Assembly (NCBI RefSeq): GCF_001202035.1
Contig: NZ_LGHT01000026.1
Location: forward strand, 124,001-188,000
From: Pseudorhodobacter wandonensis
Lineage (GTDB): Bacteria > Pseudomonadota > Alphaproteobacteria > Rhodobacterales > Rhodobacteraceae
Direction: 5' to 3'
Length of the DNA stretch: 64,000 bases
In this document: positions 1 to 8,448 of the stretch, piece after piece
Layout: every line of letters starts with the position of its first letter
Position numbering within the stretch: position 1 is the stretch's first letter
Program-made: the position numbers and the translations under genes
The notes under the pieces: model-generated
Database searches by the model: none
What the model saw: only the letters and a program-made list of their open reading frames with translations
Told to the model about the DNA's origin: nothing

Positions 1-585
1 CACGGCAAAATCATCGCCGAGTCGCGTGAGGTGATGGCCAAGGGCCAAGCCGAGCGATTGATGCCGTTGATTCATGAAATGCTGGCGGCTGCAGGCTTCG
101 ACTGGCAAGATTTGGGCGCCGTTGCGGTGGGCGTTGGTCCGGGCAACTTTACCGGCATCCGGATTTCTGTCGCTGCTGCGCGCGGGCTGGCGCTGGGTTT
201 GGGCGTGCCTTCGGTGGGGGTGACGGGGCTAGAGGCTTTGGCGTATGGCACCGAAGGGGCTGTCTGTGTGGCAACGCCATCTTCGCGCGGCGCGCTCTAT
301 TTGCAAGAGTTTGACGGCGGTATTGCCAGCGGTGAGGTGCGCGAGGCGCATCCTGATGACGCCGATTTCTGGCCTGATGCCAGTCGGCAATTGGTTGGCG
401 ACTGGCCTGAAACCGGCAAGGCGGTCCTGCGCCCCGACGCAATCGCACGGATACGCGCGATTGCCCTGATCGGGGCTGCCCGCGCGGCACAAAACCCCTG
501 CCCCGCGGCACCGTTCTATCTGCGCGCTGCCGATGCTGCCCCCCCAAGCGACCCGCCTCCGGTCATTCTGGACCCGATTTCGTGA
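1..585 (+). CDS. tsaB: TsaB, tRNA t6A biosynthesis protein (5' end outside window)
   Basis: The reading frame is open from base 1 and ends at 583-585, so the N-terminus is missing. TsaB is the non-catalytic partner of TsaD in the cytoplasmic complex that makes N6-threonylcarbamoyladenosine at position 37 of ANN-decoding tRNAs. The stretch GVGPGNFTGIRISVAAARGLAL is the conserved ASKHA-fold segment (GPGSFTGLR) of the TsaB/TsaD family. About 194 residues are visible; full proteins are usually 200-230. The stop overlaps the start of rimI by 4 bases (GTGA), the usual tsaB-rimI arrangement. Identification is by motif and context. Confidence 0.9.
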   Translation, partial: HGKIIAESREVMAKGQAERLMPLIHEMLAAAGFDWQDLGAVAVGVGPGNFTGIRISVAAARGLALGLGVPSVGVTGLEALAYGTEGAVCVATPSSRGALYLQEFDGGIASGEVREAHPDDADFWPDASRQLVGDWPETGKAVLRPDAIARIRAIALIGAARAAQNPCPAAPFYLRAADAAPPSDPPPVILDPIS

Positions 586-1004
586 CGCCCGAGGCACTTG
601 CGACCCTGCATGGACAGGCCTTTACCACCCCGCGCCCTTGGTCCGCCGCTGAATTTTCCGGCCTATTGGATATGGCCGGTGTGTTGCTGATCAGCCAGCC
701 TGCAGGCTTTATTCTGGGCCGCGCGATTGCAGGCGAGGCCGAAGTTCTGACCCTTGCCGTAGCGCCCTACGCCCGCAGGCAAGGGATCGCCCGCCAGCTT
801 ATGCTGGAGTTTGAGCTGCAAGCCGCGCAGCACAACGCCGAAACCGCGTTTCTAGAGGTGGCCGAGGATAACGCGGGGGCGATTGGTCTATATCTTTCAT
901 TGGGTTACGTCATTTCCGGGCGCAGGCGCGGCTATTTCAAAACGCCAGACAACAAACGGCTTGACGCGCTGATCCTGACCAAAACACTTTTGCCCAATGC
1001 TTAA
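582..1004 (+). CDS. rimI: RimI-type GNAT N-acetyltransferase
   Basis: A 140-residue GNAT protein, likely the acetylase of the N-terminal alanine of ribosomal protein S18. The acetyl-CoA loop is visible as VAPYARRQGIARQLML (RxxGxG/A motif), followed by FLEVAEDNAGAIGLYLSLGY, the typical RimI strand-helix signature. The start is GTG, overlapping the tsaB stop, which implies translational coupling. The tsaB-rimI adjacency supports the assignment, although RimI-like GNATs can have other substrates. Confidence 0.85.
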   Translation: MTPEALATLHGQAFTTPRPWSAAEFSGLLDMAGVLLISQPAGFILGRAIAGEAEVLTLAVAPYARRQGIARQLMLEFELQAAQHNAETAFLEVAEDNAGAIGLYLSLGYVISGRRRGYFKTPDNKRLDALILTKTLLPNA

Positions 1005-1025
1005 CGCAAGGGCATCGCGGGAATA

Positions 1026-1111
1026 TCGGCCAAAACTTGACCGTTTGGCCGAATAGGTAGCCGAAACACGGAAATACCTATTGACCCTTTTGACCAAACC
1101 CGCCCTAATTT
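1026..1111 (+). promoter_or_regulatory. Two dyads and a candidate promoter before the nucleoside transporter operon
   Basis: A perfect 9-bp inverted repeat (TCGGCCAAA at 1026-1034, TTTGGCCGA at 1044-1052) is followed by a perfect 8-bp one (AATAGGTA at 1052-1059, TACCTATT at 1075-1082). A possible -35 TTGACC (1081-1086) and -10 CTAATT (1105-1110), 18 bases apart, follow. The dyads could be operators of a purine-responsive regulator, or the first could be the hairpin ending rimI transcription. There is no T-tract, which favours the operator reading. Confidence 0.4.
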
Positions 1112-1179
1112 GGATACGCACCACCACCCCCAAGGGGGGATTCTTGCGGTGGCAAAAATAACAATCGGGAGACGATAGT

Positions 1180-2175
1180 ATGAGCCTCATGAAAACCCTC
1201 GCGGCTGCTACGGCGACGATCGCGCTGACTGCTGGCATGGCTGCCGCAGACCCTGCGCTGATTTTTGACCTTGGCGGTAAATTCGACAAATCCTTTAACG
1301 AGGCCGCCTATGAAGGCGCGCAGCGTTGGGCCAAAGAAACCGGCGGTTCCTATAAGGAACTGGAAATGCAATCCGAAGCCCAGCGTGAACAGGCGCTGCG
1401 CCGTCTGGCTGAATCGGGTGCAAACCCTGTTGTCATGACCGGCTTTGCCTTTGGTGACGTTTTGAACCAAGTCGCGCCTGATTTCCCTGACACCAAATTT
1501 GCGATCATCGACATGGTGGTTGACCAGCCGAACGTGAAATCGGTGGTCTTTACCGAAGAGCAAGGCTCGTATCTGGTCGGCATGGCAGCTGCGATGGCAT
1601 CAAAAACCGGAACAGTTGGTTTTGTCGGCGGTATGGACATTCCGCTGATCCGCAAATTCGCTTGCGGCTATGCCCAAGGTGTTATGGCCGTGAACCCGGA
1701 TGCCAAAGTGATTGCCAACATGACCGGCAGCACGCCAGCAGCCTGGAATGACCCGGTTAAGGGTGGCGAGTTGGCCAAGGCGCAAAAAGCGCAAGGCGCT
1801 GACGTGATTTACGCGGCAGCCGGCGGCACCGGTCTGGGCGTTCTGCAAGCGGCGGCTGACGAAGGCATCCTGTCGATTGGCGTAGACAGCAACCAGAACT
1901 ACCTGCACCCGGGCAAAGTGCTGACCTCGATGACAAAACGCGTTGATAACGCGGTTTATGACATCTTCAAATCCGGCACTGATATGACACCCGGTATTAC
2001 GGTGATGGATTTTGCTGCAGGTGGCGTTGGCTATGCGGTCGATGACAACAACAAAGACCTTATCACCCCCGCTATGCAAGAGCAGCTGGACAAAGCCGGC
2101 AAGTTGATCGCTTCGGGCACGCTGAAAGTTCACGACTATATGTCGGATGAAACCTGCGCTGCGCTTTCGTTCTAA
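1180..2175 (+). CDS. BMP-family nucleoside ABC transporter substrate-binding protein
   Basis: A 331-residue periplasmic binding protein of the basic membrane protein (BMP/PnrA) family, which binds purine nucleosides. A signal peptide covers about residues 1-23, ending in GMAAADP. The next segment, DLGGKFDKSFNEAAYEGAQR, is the hallmark of the family (D-x-G-x3-D-x-SFN-x3-W/YEG). The start ATG at 1180 follows a GGGAG ribosome site. It heads a tight operon with a double ATPase, two permeases and a purine nucleoside phosphorylase, so its ligand is most likely a purine nucleoside such as inosine, guanosine or xanthosine. The exact ligand cannot be read from sequence. Confidence 0.9.
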   Translation: MSLMKTLAAATATIALTAGMAAADPALIFDLGGKFDKSFNEAAYEGAQRWAKETGGSYKELEMQSEAQREQALRRLAESGANPVVMTGFAFGDVLNQVAPDFPDTKFAIIDMVVDQPNVKSVVFTEEQGSYLVGMAAAMASKTGTVGFVGGMDIPLIRKFACGYAQGVMAVNPDAKVIANMTGSTPAAWNDPVKGGELAKAQKAQGADVIYAAAGGTGLGVLQAAADEGILSIGVDSNQNYLHPGKVLTSMTKRVDNAVYDIFKSGTDMTPGITVMDFAAGGVGYAVDDNNKDLITPAMQEQLDKAGKLIASGTLKVHDYMSDETCAALSF

Positions 2176-3744
2176 ATGACGGGCAATGATACTTTGGGGC
2201 GGCAGGCAACTGCCGCCCCAGCAGGCGCCCCGCTGGCAATCGAGCTGTGCGGAATTTCCAAAGCATTCGGCCCTGTGCAGGCCAATAAAGACATCTCGAT
2301 TCAGGTGGCTAAAGGGTCTATCCACGGGATCATCGGTGAAAACGGCGCCGGGAAATCGACGTTGATGTCGATCCTTTACGGGTTTTACAAGGCCGACGCA
2401 GGTGAGATTTACATCTCGGGCAATCTGACCCCGATTCCTGACAGCCAAAGCGCCATTCGCGCGGGCATCGGGATGGTGTTCCAGCATTTCAAGCTGGTGC
2501 AGAACTTTACGGTGTTGGAAAACGTTATCCTGGGCGCCGAAGGTGGGGCATTGCTGCGCGGGGCGATGGCATCGGCGCGCAAGTCGCTTACCGACCTGGC
2601 GCGCGAGTATGAATTGGACGTAGACCCTGATGCCGTAATTGAAGACCTTTCGGTCGGCCATCAGCAGCGGGTTGAGATTTTGAAAGCCCTGTACCGCCAA
2701 GCCGATATTCTGATTTTGGATGAGCCGACGGGCGTGCTGACCCCTGCCGAAGCAGACCAATTATTCCGCATTTTGAACGGGTTGCGCGATCAGGGCAAGA
2801 CCGTAATCCTGATCACCCACAAGCTGCGCGAGATTATGGAGATCACTGATACCGTTTCAGTTATGCGGCGCGGGCAGATGACTGCGACAGTGAAAACCAA
2901 AGACACCAACCCCGAGGAACTGGCAGAGCTGATGGTCGGCCGCAAGGTTCTGCTGCATGTTGAGAAAAAACCTGCGACCCCCGGCGAAATGGTGCTCGAG
3001 GTAGAAAACCTGCGCGTGCGCGATGAGGTCGGGGTAGAGCGCCTGAAAGGCGTGTCGCTGACCATCCGCGCCGGTGAGATTTTGGGGATTGCGGGTGTGG
3101 CCGGCAATGGCCAGTCAGAGCTATTGGAAGTGTTGGGCGGCATTGCGCGCGGCACCGGAACCGTGCGGTTGAACGGTCAAGAGATTGCGCTGACCGCCGC
3201 TGCCGATGGCCAAAGCCGTCGCGCGCGTGGCATTGCGCACGTGCCTGAGGATCGCCAGCATCTAGGCCTGATTATGGATTTCTCAGCATGGGAAAACGTG
3301 GCCTTTGGCTATCACCACGCGCCGGAATACCAGAAATCGGCGCTTTTGATGGATAATGACGCCATTCGCGCCGACACGGTTTCCAAGATGGAGCGCTATG
3401 ACGTGCGCCCGCCGATTCCGACTTTGGCGGCCAAAAGCTTTTCTGGCGGCAACCAACAAAAAATCGTTGTGGCCCGCGAAATGGACCGCAACCCCGACCT
3501 GCTGCTGGTTGGCCAGCCCACACGCGGCGTTGATATTGGTGCGATCGAGTTTATTCACAAACAGATCATTGCCTTGCGCGATGCGGGCAAAGCGGTGCTG
3601 CTTGTCTCGGTCGAGCTGGATGAGATTATGAGCCTGTCAGACCGCATTGCCGTGATGTTTGACGGCCAGATCATGGGCGAGCGCGACCCCGCCAAAACGG
3701 ATGAACGCGAGTTGGGCCTATTGATGGCAGGAGTAGTGAAATGA
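2176..3744 (+). CDS. Nucleoside ABC transporter ATPase (tandem domains)
   Basis: A 522-residue cytoplasmic ATPase with two ABC domains, as in sugar/nucleoside (RbsA/NupA-type) importers. The N-terminal domain has Walker A GENGAGKST, signature LSVGHQQR and Walker B ILILDEPTGVLTP. The C-terminal domain has a degenerate Walker A (GVAGNGQSE) with signature FSGGNQQK. This intact/degenerate pairing is usual for the class. The ATG directly abuts the stop of the binding-protein gene, and the 3' end overlaps the permease start by 4 bases, so the operon is translationally coupled. Confidence 0.92.
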   Translation: MTGNDTLGRQATAAPAGAPLAIELCGISKAFGPVQANKDISIQVAKGSIHGIIGENGAGKSTLMSILYGFYKADAGEIYISGNLTPIPDSQSAIRAGIGMVFQHFKLVQNFTVLENVILGAEGGALLRGAMASARKSLTDLAREYELDVDPDAVIEDLSVGHQQRVEILKALYRQADILILDEPTGVLTPAEADQLFRILNGLRDQGKTVILITHKLREIMEITDTVSVMRRGQMTATVKTKDTNPEELAELMVGRKVLLHVEKKPATPGEMVLEVENLRVRDEVGVERLKGVSLTIRAGEILGIAGVAGNGQSELLEVLGGIARGTGTVRLNGQEIALTAAADGQSRRARGIAHVPEDRQHLGLIMDFSAWENVAFGYHHAPEYQKSALLMDNDAIRADTVSKMERYDVRPPIPTLAAKSFSGGNQQKIVVAREMDRNPDLLLVGQPTRGVDIGAIEFIHKQIIALRDAGKAVLLVSVELDEIMSLSDRIAVMFDGQIMGERDPAKTDERELGLLMAGVVK

Positions 3745-4835
3745 CCGCAATGCCAAAATGGGCCGATGCGGTCTTGGTGCCACTGATCAGCCTGCTGATT
3801 GCTTTTGTAATTTCGGGCCTTGTGATTTTGGCGATTGGTGAAGACCCGGTGGCCGCGATGAAAATCATGGTCACAGGGGCCTTGGGGTCGACCTATGGCT
3901 GGGGCTATACGCTGTATTATTCGACCAATTTCATCTTTACCGGTTTGGCGGTATCGGTCGCGTTTCAGGCCGGCCTGTTCAATATCGGTGGCGAGGGGCA
4001 GGCAAGCCTTGGCGGGCTTGGTGTGGCAGTGGCCTGCCTGTTTGTGCCGTGGCCGCATTGGTCGCTGGCGCTGATAGGGGCTGCGGGAATGGCGGCGCTG
4101 TTTGGCGCGGCCTGGGCGGCCATTCCGGCCTATTTGCAGGCCAAGCGCGGCAGCCATGTGGTGATTACCACGATCATGTTCAACTATATTGCCTCGGCCC
4201 TGATGATCTATGTCTTGGTTACGATTTTGCGGCCAATGGGCGCGATGGATACGGCTTCGGCGCGGTTTGACCCGTCGCTGAAGCTGCCGCGCTTGGGCGA
4301 TATTTTGGGGTTGGTCGGCATTCCGTTCAACAACCGCAACCCTGCCAATATCAGCCTGTTGATTGCGCTGGTGGCCTGTGCGGGCGTGTGGTTGCTGATG
4401 TGGCGCACGCGGTTGGGGTACCAGTTGCGGGCCTTTGGCAAATCGGAAAAGGCCAGCGTTTACGCAGGGATAAACCCCGTGCGCATCACAATGTATGCAA
4501 TGCTGATTTCGGGCGGTTTGTCTGGGATGATGGCAATCAATACTGTCATGGGCGAGGCGCAGCGGTTGCTGCTGAACTCGGTTGAAGGCGCCGGGTTTAT
4601 CGGCATCGCCGTGGCGCTGATGGGGCGCAGCCATCCGGTTGGCGTGTTGCTGGCCGCGATTTTGTTCGGCTTTTTGTACCAAGGCGGCGCGGAGCTGGCA
4701 CTATGGACAACCATCCCGCGCGAGCTGATTATCGTCATTCAGGCGCTGGTGATTTTGTTCACGGGTGCGATGGATAACATGGTGCGCAAGCCGGTCGAAA
4801 GCCTGTTCCTGATGCTACAAAAGGGGAAAGCGTAA
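3741..4835 (+). CDS. Nucleoside ABC transporter permease 1
   Basis: A 364-residue integral inner-membrane permease of the BPD_transp_2 family. Many hydrophobic segments are visible from residue 10 onward. The sequence GLFNIGGEGQASLGGLG is the conserved NIGxEGQ motif of BMP-linked permeases (NupB/YufP type). It overlaps the ATPase gene by 4 bases and the second permease by 1. The longer of the two permeases is normally encoded first, as here. Confidence 0.9.
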   Translation: MTAMPKWADAVLVPLISLLIAFVISGLVILAIGEDPVAAMKIMVTGALGSTYGWGYTLYYSTNFIFTGLAVSVAFQAGLFNIGGEGQASLGGLGVAVACLFVPWPHWSLALIGAAGMAALFGAAWAAIPAYLQAKRGSHVVITTIMFNYIASALMIYVLVTILRPMGAMDTASARFDPSLKLPRLGDILGLVGIPFNNRNPANISLLIALVACAGVWLLMWRTRLGYQLRAFGKSEKASVYAGINPVRITMYAMLISGGLSGMMAINTVMGEAQRLLLNSVEGAGFIGIAVALMGRSHPVGVLLAAILFGFLYQGGAELALWTTIPRELIIVIQALVILFTGAMDNMVRKPVESLFLMLQKGKA

Positions 4836-5800
4836 TGGATTTCGCGACCCTTATTCAGATTTTGGACAGTTCTGTCCGGCTGGCGACACCGCTGCTGTTT
4901 GCTTGTCTTGCTGGTTTGTTTTCCGAACGCGCCGGCGTGTTTGACATCGGGCTTGAGGGCAAGATGCTCGCGGCGGCGTTTCTATCAGCCTCGGTCGCTG
5001 CGGTGACGGGTTCGGTTTGGCTGGGCGTATTGGCGGGGATATTTGCGTCGCTGCTGCTGTCGGGCATTCACGGGCTGGCGGCGATTACGTTCCGCGGAAA
5101 TCAGTTGATTTCGGGCGTTGCGATTAACTTTCTGGCCTCGGGGCTAACGGTTTTGCTGGGGCAAAAGTGGTTTGGACTTGGCGGGCGCACCCCGCCGCTG
5201 ACAGGTGAAGGCCGGTTCGAGTCGATTACCCTGCCCTTTGCCGATGCGATTGCACCACTGCCGTTCATAGGCCCGATTTATGCCGAGCTGATTTCCGGCC
5301 ATTCGGCGCTGGTCTATTTGGGCTTTGCCTGTGTACCGGCGGCTGCTTGGTTGCTGTATCGCACCCGGTTTGGCCTGCGGCTGCGGGCAGTGGGTGAAAA
5401 CCCGGCAGCAGTCGATACGGCAGGTGTTTCGGTCGTCGGCATCCGCTATAGCGCGGTTGCGATTTGCGGCGTGCTTTGCGGGCTTGCAGGGGCTTATCTG
5501 GCGCTGGGACTGGCGGCGGGCTTTGGCAAGGAAATGACCGCCGGTCGAGGGTTTATCGCGCTGGCGGCGCTAATCTTTGCGAAATGGCGGCCGTGGTACG
5601 CGCTGGGGGCGACGATGCTGTTTGGCTTCCTCGAGGCCGTTGGCAACCGCTTTCCGACCATCGAGCTGGGGCCGATTGCGATTCCATCACAATTCGTACA
5701 GGCCCTGCCCTATATCATAACCGTAGTTATCCTTGCCGGCTTTATCGGCAAGGCGCGGCCACCACGCGCAGGCGGGGAACCTTATGTCAAAGAACGCTGA
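4835..5800 (+). CDS. Nucleoside ABC transporter permease 2
   Basis: A 321-residue membrane permease, partner of the preceding one. The motif FSERAGVFDIGLEGKMLAAAF matches the conserved SERSGVxNIGLEG segment of NupC/YufQ-type permeases. Several hydrophobic helices follow. The start shares one base with the upstream stop (TAATG). The 3' end overlaps the purine nucleoside phosphorylase start by 17 bases. Confidence 0.9.
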   Translation: MDFATLIQILDSSVRLATPLLFACLAGLFSERAGVFDIGLEGKMLAAAFLSASVAAVTGSVWLGVLAGIFASLLLSGIHGLAAITFRGNQLISGVAINFLASGLTVLLGQKWFGLGGRTPPLTGEGRFESITLPFADAIAPLPFIGPIYAELISGHSALVYLGFACVPAAAWLLYRTRFGLRLRAVGENPAAVDTAGVSVVGIRYSAVAICGVLCGLAGAYLALGLAAGFGKEMTAGRGFIALAALIFAKWRPWYALGATMLFGFLEAVGNRFPTIELGPIAIPSQFVQALPYIITVVILAGFIGKARPPRAGGEPYVKER

Positions 5801-6590
5801 TGATCTTGCCGCGCTGATCCGCGTACGGGCGGGCGATGCGCCTGTACAAATGGGGCTAATCCTTGGCTCGGGCCTTGGTCACTTGGCGGGTGCGGTGGAC
5901 GGCATAGCCATTCCTTACAGCGACCTGCCTGGTTTCCCGCATGCAGGCGTCTCGGGGCACAACCCGCATTTGGTGATTGGCGACCTGGAGGGCGTGCGGG
6001 TGGCTGTTTTCGGCGGGCGGGCGCATTACTATGAAAGCGGCAATCCGGCGGCGATGCGCCTGCCTTTGGAGGTGTTGCGCGCGCTGGGGGCCAAAACGCT
6101 GATTGCAACCAATGCGGCGGGGTCTTTACGCCCCGATATTCAGCCCGGTGATTTGATGCTGCTGTCCGATCACATCAACTTTTCCGGCCTGAACCCGCTG
6201 ATCGGCGAGAAAACCGATGCGCGGTTTGTGCCGATGAAAGACGCGCATGACCCTGATTTGCGCGCCGCGCTTAAGGCTGCAGCAGCGACCCAAGGTGTTC
6301 CTCTGCCCGAAGGTGTTTATGCTTGGTATTCCGGCCCCAGTTTTGAAACCCCTGCCGAAATTCGCGCGATCAAGATTTTGGGTGGCGATGCCGTAGGCAT
6401 GAGCACCGTACCCGAGGTGATTTTGGCACGGTTTTTGGGTCTGAAAGTGACCGCAATTTCGACGATTACCAACATGGCCGCCGGCCTGTCAGATGAAAAC
6501 ATTAGCCACGAACACACCAAGGCGATGGCCCCCGTAGGCGCGGCCAAGTTGGAACTGACTTTGCGCGCATTGCTGCGGTCAATGACGTGA
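5784..6590 (+). CDS. punA: Purine-nucleoside phosphorylase
   Basis: A 268-residue cytoplasmic enzyme of the trimeric PNP class: purine nucleoside + phosphate gives base + ribose-1-phosphate. Visible family motifs are GLILGSGLGHL (phosphate loop), the GHNPH segment, TNAAGSL, GPSFETPAEIR (base/ribose site), AVGMSTVPEV and ITNMAAGLS. The ATG at 5784 is chosen because GGGGAA lies just upstream and the family begins here; an in-frame start at 5733 would add 17 residues of read-through from the permease region. Coupling to the importer implies uptake followed by immediate phosphorolysis for purine and pentose salvage. Confidence 0.92.
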   Translation: MSKNADDLAALIRVRAGDAPVQMGLILGSGLGHLAGAVDGIAIPYSDLPGFPHAGVSGHNPHLVIGDLEGVRVAVFGGRAHYYESGNPAAMRLPLEVLRALGAKTLIATNAAGSLRPDIQPGDLMLLSDHINFSGLNPLIGEKTDARFVPMKDAHDPDLRAALKAAAATQGVPLPEGVYAWYSGPSFETPAEIRAIKILGGDAVGMSTVPEVILARFLGLKVTAISTITNMAAGLSDENISHEHTKAMAPVGAAKLELTLRALLRSMT

Positions 6591-6751
6591 TGCAACACCA
6601 AAAGTTTTTTGTTTATTTTGGACAGATTGTACCCAAGAGGGTTTGACATCGCCGAGCAAGCGGCGCAATTCTAACCAAGCTATCCCGCCAGCTGCACAGT
6701 GATCCGTTGCTCTGCGTCTTTGCCTAGAATTCACATCTTGATTGCCTTGAT

Positions 6752-7672
6752 ATGCAGCTTTACCTGCCAATAGCCGAACTTTCCGTCAATGCCTTGGCTT
6801 TGCTTGGCCTGGGCGGAATTGTGGGCGTATTATCGGGCATGTTCGGGGTTGGTGGCGGATTTATCATCACGCCGCTGTTGTTTTTTATGGGCATTCCGCC
6901 GGCGGTTGCTGTGGCCACCGGGGCAAACCTGGTTGTCGCCTCTTCGGTTTCGGGAGTTCTGGCACAGCTAAAGCGTAAAGCCGTAGATTTCCGGATGGGG
7001 ATGACCCTGATGCTGGGCGGCTTGATCGGTTCGGGCATAGGGATTTGGGTCTTTGCTTGGCTGACAACCCTGGGCCAGATCGACCTGTTTGTTCAACTGT
7101 CTTATGTGCTGTTCTTGGGTGTTGTCGGTGCGATGATGTTCAAGGAAAGCCTTGGCGCCTTGCTGCGGGCACGCAAGCCCGGTGGCCCCATCCGGCGGTC
7201 GCATGTGCATTATTCGGTGCATAAACTGCCATTCAAAATGAAGTTTCGCGCCTCGGGTCTGTATATCTCGGTAATCCCGCCAATGATGGCCGGGGCTGCG
7301 GTGGGCTTTTTGTCGGCGATCATGGGCGTTGGTGGCGGGTTCATCATGGTGCCGGTGATGATTTACCTTTTGGGGATGCCGACCAAGGTTGTGGTTGGCA
7401 CATCGTTGCTGCAAATCATTTTTGTCAGCGCGTTTACGACGGTGATGCACGCGGTTTCCAGCCAGACGGTTGATATGGTTCTGGCGCTGCTGTTGATTAT
7501 TGGCGGCGTTATCGGCGCACAGATCGGGTCCAAGATCGGGCTGATGCTGCGGGCGGAACAGCTGCGTATTTTGCTGGCACTCATGGTGTTGGCGGTGTGC
7601 TTGCGTATCGGGCTGGGCCTGTTGCTAACCCCGGATGAGCTGTACTCCATCGCGCCGGGGAGATTGCCATGA
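6752..7672 (+). CDS. TauE/SafE family permease (anion exporter)
   Basis: A 306-residue integral membrane protein of the TauE/SafE family, associated with export of sulfite, sulfoacetate or other organosulfur anions. Both halves carry the family's repeated glycine motif: GMFGVGGGFIITPLL near residue 30 and AIMGVGGGFIMVPVMIYLLGMP near residue 190. About eight hydrophobic helices can be counted. There is no strong ribosome site before the ATG at 6752, but the N-terminus matches the family. The stop overlaps the TIGR02186-type gene by 4 bases. Substrate unknown. Confidence 0.88.
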   Translation: MQLYLPIAELSVNALALLGLGGIVGVLSGMFGVGGGFIITPLLFFMGIPPAVAVATGANLVVASSVSGVLAQLKRKAVDFRMGMTLMLGGLIGSGIGIWVFAWLTTLGQIDLFVQLSYVLFLGVVGAMMFKESLGALLRARKPGGPIRRSHVHYSVHKLPFKMKFRASGLYISVIPPMMAGAAVGFLSAIMGVGGGFIMVPVMIYLLGMPTKVVVGTSLLQIIFVSAFTTVMHAVSSQTVDMVLALLLIIGGVIGAQIGSKIGLMLRAEQLRILLALMVLAVCLRIGLGLLLTPDELYSIAPGRLP

Positions 7673-8448
7673 TCCGCGCGCTGCTGTGCCTTTTCGCCAT
7701 GGCCATCCCCTTGCAAGCACAAGAGCCCGTATCACCGACAGGTGAGACAATTGTCGCTGGTCTAAGCCAGAACCTTGTGTCGATTACGACCAATTTTACC
7801 GGCTCTGAGATTTTGATTTACGGCGCGATCAAGCGTGAGCAGCCCATCCCCAATGACTCGGATCTAGAAGTAATTGCAACCATTCAAGGCCCGTCTGGCC
7901 CGCTGACGGTACGCCGCAAAGAGCGGCGGTTCGGCGTGTGGATGAATGTGGATGCAGTGACCATCAGCCGCGCCCCCAGCTTTTACGCTATTGCGTCTTC
8001 GGCGCCGCTTGCGCAGGCGTTGTCGGAAACTGACAATTTGCGGTATCAGGTCACTATCCCGCGCGCCATTCGCGCCATTGGCACGGCGGCCGAGGCTGCG
8101 GATGCACCGGTATTTCTGGAATCCCTGATCCGCCTGCGCACCGAAAGCCATGACTATGTCTTGGATGAAAGCTCGGTCAAGCTGTTGGAATCAACGCTAT
8201 TTCGGGCAGACGTGGCCTTGCCTGCCAATCTGACCGAGGGGGAGTACAGGGTGCGGCTGTTCATCACCCGCAATGGTGTTGTGATCGACAAGCATGAGGA
8301 AAGCATCACCGTAAACAAGGATGGGCTGGAACGCTGGATTTACAATCTCGCGCATGAACATTCCTTGCTTTACGGGCTTTTGGCCCTGTTTTTGGCCGTT
8401 ACAGCAGGTTGGGGCGCCTCGGCGGCGTTCGGGTTACTGCGGCGTTAA
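7669..8448 (+). CDS. TIGR02186-type membrane-anchored periplasmic protein
   Basis: A 259-residue protein with an N-terminal signal peptide (MIRALLCLFAMAIPLQAQEP), a beta-rich periplasmic region and one C-terminal membrane helix (LLYGLLALFLAVTAGWGASA) with a short cytoplasmic tail. It matches my memory of the uncharacterised TIGR02186 family, which sits next to TauE/SafE permeases in alphaproteobacteria. The 4-base overlap with the permease gene suggests a joint complex. Function is unknown; the topology would suit an accessory or sensing subunit. The 3' end overlaps the convergent MATE gene by 15 bases. Confidence 0.8.
   Translation: MIRALLCLFAMAIPLQAQEPVSPTGETIVAGLSQNLVSITTNFTGSEILIYGAIKREQPIPNDSDLEVIATIQGPSGPLTVRRKERRFGVWMNVDAVTISRAPSFYAIASSAPLAQALSETDNLRYQVTIPRAIRAIGTAAEAADAPVFLESLIRLRTESHDYVLDESSVKLLESTLFRADVALPANLTEGEYRVRLFITRNGVVIDKHEESITVNKDGLERWIYNLAHEHSLLYGLLALFLAVTAGWGASAAFGLLRR

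Noticed and set aside
1600-2760. 386-codon minus-strand frame across the binding protein and ATPase genes
   Set aside because: It spans two well-supported genes on the other strand and has no domain or ribosome site.
3555-4682. 375-codon minus-strand frame opposite the nucleoside permease
   Set aside because: Low-complexity His/Gln/Arg-rich product typical of antisense shadows in GC-rich genes.
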